Positions 15,301 through 24,300 of a DNA stretch of 48,761 nucleotides are shown piece by piece. Each line of letters opens with the position of its first letter. Within the stretch, counting starts at the first letter, position 1. The position numbers and the translations under genes were made by a program. The notes under the pieces were generated by a model. The model made no database searches, was not told where the DNA came from, and worked only from the letters and a program-made list of their open reading frames with translations. The DNA is from a virus, in IMG/VR virus record IMGVR_UViG_3300042346_000462, positions 1 through 48,761 of that record, one strand, 5' to 3'.

Positions 15301-18300
15301 TGCTCTGAACGTCCCAGCCAAGCGTACGCCTATGGGAATAGCCAAGGGCGTTCACGTAATTGTCGCTGAAGATGCCGTCGTAGTATCCGCTGACATCCGT
15401 ATTCGGAGAGATGTTCAGCATGATTCTTCCGTCCTCCAGCCTAGTCCAAGCGAAACCAACCTTGGGCTTGTCCCTTTCTGCCGCTATTGCGGAGTCGAAC
15501 GGCATGCCGCTCCAAGAGTTGCTTTGCACGTGGCCTGCATAGAATGCGTCAGCACGGCGGCTTTCATTCGGGAGTCCGACGTAGTTCAAAGACTGCCTCC
15601 TTGCCGCACTGAACCTAGCGGGCTGTACCGACAGGGTCTCTTTGCCCATGGCAGAAGCGATGGAAGCGAGCCTGCTAACAATCAATTCCCTGCGTACCCT
15701 GCTGGACACGTTTGCCTTCCTAGTCTTAAGGCTAAGTGCGTATTTGCCTCTGCCCGTAGTGCCTACGGACAGGGTTTTGTCCAGAGTGTCCACAAGCCAA
15801 GCATCCTTGACTCCGAACGAACCCTGAGTGTCGACGTATTCGTTTTCTAAAGCCTGTCGGGTGGCCATCTCAGTGATGGCGGTGTGCATGTCTACTTCTT
15901 CTGGGCGTACCCCAGTGACATATCCAGTGCCACGCTTGATGGCGGCCGCTTCGGTGTCCTTGAAAGCAACCCTACTGTTATTTCCGCCGAACAATGAACC
16001 GATGACTGGGTCATGGCCGTCCGAAGATTCAAGGTCAATGGAATCGACATCCATTCCGTAGGACTTCGAACGACGTTTCTTTTCTAGGTTACGCCTGACC
16101 TTCAGAATGGGCTCTTGGCCTTGTACAGTGACGGCAAGTTTTCCGTCCCGCCTGTAAGCATGCGGCCTAGGACTGCGGGTCTTGGTCTTTTTCATGGCGG
16201 CGACGCCGAAGAAATAACCACGCCAGAACTCTTGGTCTATGCCCTGAGAAGAGATTTGCTCGCTGACGTATTTGATTACTTCTGCAGGCAGGCCCTGCTT
16301 GGCCTGAGTTTTGTAGATTTCGCTGTCTCCGTACAGGTGGTCGTAGCCATAGGTGGCACCTTCGTCTACGGCCCTGATGAACTCGGCAGACCTTTCAGGC
16401 CTGACCTTTGACATCTTCACGCCCTGAAGGACGTTCAGCCTTAGCATGACTCCGTCAACTGCCTGCGTGGAAGAGGACTCGTACAGCAACCTGCTTAGGT
16501 TGTTCTTGTCCACCATCAGGAACCACTGGCTCAGAAGTTCGTTGAATGCGTTAGCCTGAGCCCTGTCACGCATGTCGGCGGTCTCGGCCATGGCCACCAA
16601 TTCATGGTATGGTCCGACATCAAGGGTGTTACGGACGTTCATTATGTGCCCTTCCTTGGCTTCTGCGAAGCCGATTAGGTCATGGGACAGTACGTAGGGG
16701 GCGACAAGGTTTCCTAGGACGGCTCGGTTAATCCTCATGCCTTGCGGATGAAGGACGGGGTCTTGGCTTTGACGCCCCATGTTGTCGAACACTCCGCCCG
16801 TGTTGTAGTCGGCCTGAATCTGGTCACGCCTATTGGACAATGCCCACTGGATGAGGGATTCGCCTCCTGCGTCATTGTGGAGAGAAGCAAACACGTTCTG
16901 GCTGAGGAACATCGTGCCATCCAGAATCTTTTCGATGTTGGAAGGAGGGGCCTCAAGGATTCCTTCTGCGTTGTAAATAGACCTCGTGATGAAATCCATT
17001 TCCACGTCATACCTCATGGACGGGGTGATTGTCGGCTGAGTGGCAGAGGGGGACTCAAAGATGGAGCCGCCGTACATGCCAGTGACCTTCGCCTCCATAT
17101 TGAACGCCCTCTTATTGGCCTGAAGGACGACGTGCCTAGGAACGGCATTGGAGGTATTGAAGGACTCCAGAGTGACGGAAGTGGGTGCGTCAGAGTCTGC
17201 CAGTGCCACGTCCACGTCGACGAACGAATCCTTCCCGTGGGTGATAATAGAGACGCCAGTCGTGTTGGTCCTTCTGGTGGAGCCCGTTCGAATCATGGAG
17301 CCGAAGTCTATGAGCCCAGACTGGTGTGCACCCTGTTGCTGGTAAAGTGGGTGCAACGGGCTTACCGCCCTGAGTTCGTCTAACTGCATCTGCATCACCT
17401 TAGCCATGTCGGCGTAGCGGGCCTTATGTTCGGCCTTTCTGACTTCAAGCCTGTCGGCAAGGGCTTCGATTGACTGCTCCTTTGTTAAGCCAGCCGCAAC
17501 GCCCTTTTCGAACTCCTGCTTGACGAAGGTTCCGTAACTGTAGTCGTCAAAATCAAAACTGCTGTCGCTTAGGTAGTTCTTGAAGCCATTGACCTCGTCA
17601 ATCATGCGTTCGATGTTCAGAAGCCCTTCTTCACCGACTTCGATTGCCTCCTGAAGCCTAGTAGCGATGTTGCCAATCGAGTCTTCGGTGCTCCAGTTGT
17701 TGTGAAGCGTGGACATCTGGAACGAAATTGCCTCCGCTCCGCCGTCCTTTATGACGCTCCTGATGTTCCTGTCCGCACCTACCCTGTCCAAGTAACTAAG
17801 GTTTCCATACGCCGTAATCTCGGCGGACGTACGATTTCCGCTGGGCTGGAACTCAAGTCCAGTCTCAACACGTGAAAATCCAGTGTTTGCATCAGACATT
17901 TCTCCGAGGTGCTGGAGCATGAAGCCGCCAGCAAGTGTCCTAAGTGACGGCATGTTTGGGTTGGAGAACGGCAACTGATAGGTCTCACCCCTTCCCGTTC
18001 CTCCTAGGTCCGAACTATCTGACAGGATTGATGTCTTGCCGTAGATTCTGTTCAAGCCGCCTTGGATATAACTGCCAGACACGGAGCCCGAGACGGCACC
18101 AATGTAAGAAGGCTTGGTTTGGTTTGACGTTTCTTGTGCACCAATGCTTTCCCAAGGAGTCGTTCTGATGAGGGACTTTTCAATTTCAGTCAGCATCAGC
18201 AGGGCAATCTTTGACTTGATGCTCCTGTCCTGTTCTCCCACCCTGAGCATGTTGTCCGCAAAAGCCTCAAGCATCGGCTTTATCATGTAGGACATACGCT

Positions 18301-21300
18301 CGAGCCTGTTGTTAAGTTTTCTTACTAGGTCCCTGTTGCTCGTAGAGCCTCCGACATTCTCGATGGTCTCACGCTGGAACCTAGAAGACAGGCCCTTTGC
18401 TATGCGGCTTTTGATTTGTGCGACAGCGGCCTTGTCAGCCTCTCCGTGAATGAACGTTTCGAGAGACGGCACGGAGAACTTGTATTCGGTTCCAGTAAGA
18501 ACGAACTTGCCAATGACGAAGTCCTTAGACTCGTACGAAAAGACCTGAGTCGAGTTATCGCCAATCATGGTACGCTCGGCAAAAGCCCTAGAGCGGTCAC
18601 CAAATGCCTTAACTAACTTCTGGGCGTTTTCGGTTTCCTTGGACCTAGCCATTACTTCTGGGCTTACAACCTCACCGATGCCGAATCCTTTCCTAGAAGA
18701 GGAATAAGGAAGCCTAGTCTGATGGTGGTTATAGGCGAAAATGTTCAGCAGGTCATTCTTAGTAAGGACCATGTCCTTATCCAGACTGCTGACCACCCTG
18801 TTAAGGAGAACGGCATCGGCCGCTTCCTTGCTGTACTTCCTGTCTCCTTCTCCAGAAAGAAGCCCCATGACTTCACCGACCTTGAACATCGGCGGGAATT
18901 CGTCAGACGCCACCAAGTCCATCAACGAGTTTCCAAGAGACAGGACGTCTTCGGAGGCGACCTTAGCACCAGCAATTTCCAAGATTTCGGCCATGGTGTA
19001 GGTGCCGTTTTCCTTGGTCTCGAACGGGACGACGTAACTGTTGCTTTCGGACCTGTCGTATTTGTCATACTGGTGCAAGGTGCCGAACTTTTGACTGAAC
19101 CTACGAACGGCGGCTTCATAGTCTCCTTCGACAATGTAGTTGCCAGTCTTGAGGGTGATTCGGCCGTCTTCGACAGCCCAGCCACGCTCAGAGACAACGA
19201 ACCTGTTGAGCATTGTCAGTTCATCCGAGGCACGGGCCAAAATGTGCCTTACCAGCGATAGTTTGCCCATCATGGCAAAGCCTTGGCTGTCTTCGGCCTT
19301 TTCGCCTATGCCGCCGATGGACTGCATGACGACATGGACTGGGTTGCGTCCTCCAGCCTCGAAGGCGTCAAGCCCCCTAGTCTGCCCTTCCATGAGTTGA
19401 GAGGGGGTGATGACGTCAGACTTGCCGATGGCGTTAGAGATGATGGCCATCACAGAACCTTCGGGCAGGATGTCGGCCGTGTACTTCCTAGGCTTTTCGG
19501 CGAGTTCGCTCTGAGTAAGCATACGCCTGTCCTCGGTCTCACGGGCCATCCGTTCCTCGGGCCTGATGAGGTAGTTGAGGTCGATGTAGTCCTCTAAGGA
19601 CTGCCTGATAAGGAGTGCCCTCTGCTCGGGCGTGGAGTGCTCCATGGCCACGACGCTCCTGACAAGTCCTAGTGCGGACGTAGCGGCCCTGAATTCGACG
19701 TCAAAGTGAGACTTGATGGAGTACTGGGCATTGGTCCTTCTGACCTTCTCCCTTATCTTCATCATGTTCTTGTAAGCGGAAAGGTACTCAGAAGGGGACT
19801 CGGCCCTGCCGACCTCAGCCTGCAGGTCTAGCACCTTCTTGGCGATTTCTCTGTCAATGCGGCCAGCGTCAGCCTCAGAGGCAATGATGCCCGCAAAGTT
19901 CCTCATGGCGGTCTTCATAAGGTGACCTGCCCTCATGTTGAGATGCCTGACTACTGGAGATTCGTTTGCCAAAGCCAGCCTGTTGGCAAGTTCTCCGACG
20001 TCACGGGCGGCGGTCTTGTCTGCGTCAGACCATAGGCTGTCGGCGGCGATGCTCTTTCCGATTTGCTCGGACAGCGAGAAGTTACTCCTGATGCCAAGCA
20101 GGTTGGCGTAATGGCCGAGCACGACCTCCCTGTTGATGTGCATGATGTGGCCATGCTCGTTCATCCAGCCAGCCTTCTCCTGAAGGACGTGCTGTGCCTC
20201 GTGCAGGACTATGGAGGCAAGAGGGTTGGTGGCGACGAACCTGCTGGACAGCGAGGTGTGGTCGTTGAAGACCATGCCGTCGATGTCGTGCTTAACGTTG
20301 AGGGCCGCAGAAGCGAACGAACGGATGCCAAGTTCGATGACATACTCGTCGTTCATCAGCCTGACGGCCGCACCGCCATGACCATCATACCAGCGGACTT
20401 TGACGTCCTTCATCTCTGGGTAGTAATAGTACATGGAGTCATGCCCGAACACCTTGCCCAGCGTCGTTTCCTTGCCGATGGGTGTGCTGTGCGGGATGTA
20501 CTTGGGGAGCCTGTCGTCAGCCGCCCTACGCTTCACCTCAAAGGCATAGTCAGCAAACGCCTTTTCGGCGTCTGGCATGCCAGCGAACGGGAGCATGTGG
20601 GGCTGTCCCTCTACGGAAGAAGTGTTGAGGTAGGCTTCGGCGTCTGAGAACTCAAAGGCGAGAACTCTCTTGCCGTTAAACAACAGTTCTTTGGCTAAGC
20701 CAGCCTTGATGACTTCGCTACGCCTGTCTGCGGTAAGCATGTCAACCCCGCCGATGGAGAAGTTGCTCTTGGCTAGGCCATGGAACTTGTCCCTAGTCTT
20801 CCTGAGATTGGCAATTTCCGCCATGTGTGCGTCGCCAGCCTTCTTGAAGGCATTGTGGAACTGGCTGGAGGCGGCAGTCTCATAGTGGCCTTCAATCACA
20901 GTCTTCTCCGCACCGACGTTCCAATAGGTCTGGGCCGAAATGTTGTAGTTGGCTACGGCTTCATCCCAATACTGGTCCATGAACAGGCTTTCGGCCCTAG
21001 CGTAATCCTTAGAGGCGGACTGCTCGCCCCACCTCTCCTCGAACCTCCTACGCATCAAGCCCTCATCCATGGCCAACGCAAGGCCTAGGGTGGCTTGAGC
21101 CATATGCCTGATGCTCTGAATCTTGGTCTCATCGGCAAGGTCCATGAAGGCACGGGCAAGTTCCTTGTGGTCTCCCTTGCTCATATACTCAGACCACACC
21201 TTGGATACGAGTTGGTCCTTGCTCTTGTCAGACGCCACAAGGCTCGTGGCTAGGTGGTAAAGTTTCTGAGGCAGTGTTTCCTTGGCAAACCAAGTATCCC

Positions 21301-24300
21301 TGATTCCGTCGGCGACGAGGGCGTCATGCTGAGACATGGAGCCGAAGTTCTTGCTGAAGGAAGCGGCCTTCATGGCTCCCCTTGGCTGTCTTGCGGAGGG
21401 AATAGTGCCAGCGTCCGTGCCGCCCTTGATGCCAGTCTTGCCGTTCCTGATGACAGTGACCATGCCATTAGGGTTAAGCAGTTGCATGTCCTGACCGCCG
21501 ATAATGAACAGGTGGTCGGAGATTCCCTCGCCTAGGTTCTCTGCGGTGTACTCTGGGGAGATGATTTCCTGACGCCTGATGCCTTCCTTGGTGGCAAACT
21601 GGACAGACCTCCTAGGAACGCTACCGATTTCACTGCTTGCGATGTCTCCAGTCTCGGAAATCTGAGGTGCCCAATGGGCGAATGCGGTCTTAAGCCCTTC
21701 CGCAACACGGCTTGCCGCCTCGTCTCCATCAATGGCAGAAAGGAGTTTGGTAAGTGCCTTGGCATGTGTGGTGACGTCCTTGGTGGTGCCGATGCCGACG
21801 ACAAGGTTTCCCTTCCTGTCGTAACCCTTGATAATCTTGGCGGTGTTCATGTCGTCGGGAATGAGCATCATGCTCGCCTCCCTGATGACGGAGATGAACT
21901 CCTTGTGGCCCTTGTCGTTCCAAGCCTTTAATTCGGCCCTAGTGGGCTGTCCAGAAGGGAAGCCCATGGCGGCGGCAATCTGCCTGACGGACGTCCTGAA
22001 ATCGGCTGGGATTTCGCTGTTCTTATTTAGTCCATCCAAGGCCGTTTTGAGTTCGGCGGCGGAGGTGGCACCGAGAAGTCCCCTGAACTGCTCAGACTTG
22101 ATAATCTTGTTCCTGCCCTGAACGTAGGCGACGACGTTTTCGTCCGCCGTGTCCTTGCCCTCACGGAAGGCCTTGATTGAGGAGTTAATCAGGGTCTGAA
22201 TAGACCTGTGGTTTCCGAAGTCAGCGAGAGCCTTTGGCTCAAGCGTCATGTAGGAAGAAGTAATGGCGTCTGGGTTTACCGCCTCGGCGACGTGCTGAAT
22301 CTCGCTCTGGATGTCCTGCAACAGGAACTCGGTACCGCTGGCTTGATGCAGGGAATAGTAGTTCTTATCGACGTACACCATGACCTCTCCGTTGGTCATG
22401 TGAGGCATCAATTTGACAGACTTGCCGACGTACCTGCTGTCTACCCTGTTGCCCTTGTCCTGATTCGGCATGATTCGTACGATGCCGAGATTGTAAGCCA
22501 GCCTATTGGACTCCTGATAGGTGCTGAGTTCGTTCTTGTTCTGGAGGAAGTCTCCGAAAGAGACAGGGATTCCATCCATCAGCGACTTGAACAGACGCTG
22601 TACAGTATCAACGTCCACCCACTTAGGCTCGAAGGTGGTGCCTCCGTCACGAACGGGGGCTAGGCTAAGGTTAACGTTGTTGGCCAAGATGCCCTTGGCT
22701 TCGTAGTATTCCTTGGCCTTGTATGACTGTTCCTGAATCGACCTGAGCCTTTCGGGCCTGCTCATCTGCTCCCAGCCTTCTTCCGAGGGCAGGGATAGGA
22801 TGTCCGCAGGATTCATGGCCTTCCTCAGGTGCTTCTGTGCCGCCTTGAATGCCTTGTCCTTTTCGTTGTACCTGCCGACAAGTCCGCCGAACGGGCTGAA
22901 CACCTTCCAGCCGCCTCCAGAAGTGGAGCGTTCCCTGATTACCCTGTAGCCCTGACCGCTTGCGAACACATTGGCCGAGATTTCCTCAAACCCAGCCGTA
23001 GACAGGTTACGCCTAAGGGGCTCGTAAGACCTGCCATGGTGGTAGGGGAACGGGGATGCGGAAAGTTTCTCGACGCCGATGAGGTTCTCCAGCCGCATCG
23101 AGTGGATGGGGAAGTTAGGGTCTTCATGGTCGCTGAAATACCCTTCACGGGGAGCATTGAAGTAGGACTCGTCCTTCCTTTTGCTGGCACCAAAGGTCTC
23201 ATACATGATGTCCCTGACCTTCTCGGCATTAGCACCGAACTTTGGCCTGAACAGCGTAGCGGAGTCCACCCTAGCGGAAGGCTCCCTGAGCATGTTCATC
23301 ATGTAATGGTGGAAGAACTCGTTGAATTCTCCGATGTTGGTGAAAAGTGCCTTTACGTCCGCCCTAGACCACATCTTCAACTGCCTGCGGTGAATGGCGG
23401 TGTAGTCGACGACAGTGGTCAGGAATCCACCACGGGGTTTCCTCAGGGGCCTGCCCTGCGAGTCCGTGGTCCTGAGGCTTACCTTAAGTTCGAAAGGAAC
23501 GAACACCCTGTGCGTAACGGGAACGTCCTCTCCAAAGATACGCTTGAACAGGTTGCCCATCGTAACAGTTCGATGGCTGGCGTTAAGGGCCTGACCATAG
23601 AACATGTTAGGGCTAGTGAATCCAGAAGACTCATAGCCAAGATAGGTATCCCTAAAGGCTTTTGCGATTCGGGCAGACTCGGCGTCGAGGTATCCGCTTG
23701 TAACAAGTGCATCCAGCACTTCGTCCTTCATGGTGTAGACGTCGGCAGACCTATTGCCGTGCTCATCCACAGTAAACTTGGGCTTCAGTTCGTCAGGGAG
23801 AGAGTCGAAGACCTTGAACGCACCTTCCGCAGACTTGGCGGACATGTCGTTGCGTTCTTTCTCGCCCTTAAACGTGGCTCCGTTGCCGCTGATGTTAAAG
23901 AGGAACTCCTTGCGGTGCTTTTTGGCCACGGCCAACTGCATCTCAGGAGAGAGTTGATGGACGGGTGCGTCATTGAGCGACCTCGCCGACTGAATCATGT
24001 TCTTCAGAAGGTTATCGGCTTCTGGGTGACGCCTATAAACGCCGTCGTCGTAAATTTCAGCCTGAATGGTAGGCCTGCCGTCAGGAGCAATCGGTCCATG
24101 CTTAGCCCTGATGCCAGCAAGTTCCATCTCCGACGACACCCTCGACAGACGTTCAATGAACTTTCGTTCAAAGTACATCCTCAAGGGCCTGTCACTGTCT
24201 GGAATAGAAAGGTCTTGAAGGTTCGTGTGAACGAACATGTTTTCCGCATGGCCTGCGACAAACTCTTCAAACATGTATTTAAGAGGGTTCATCACGCCAT

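Noticed and set aside
16600-16800. DNMGR and SHDLIG in the giant protein as a single-subunit RNA polymerase (DxxGR ... HD)
   Set aside because: The two motifs are only about 40 residues apart, far too close for the N4/T7-type polymerase fold, and the K...YG helix motif is missing between them.
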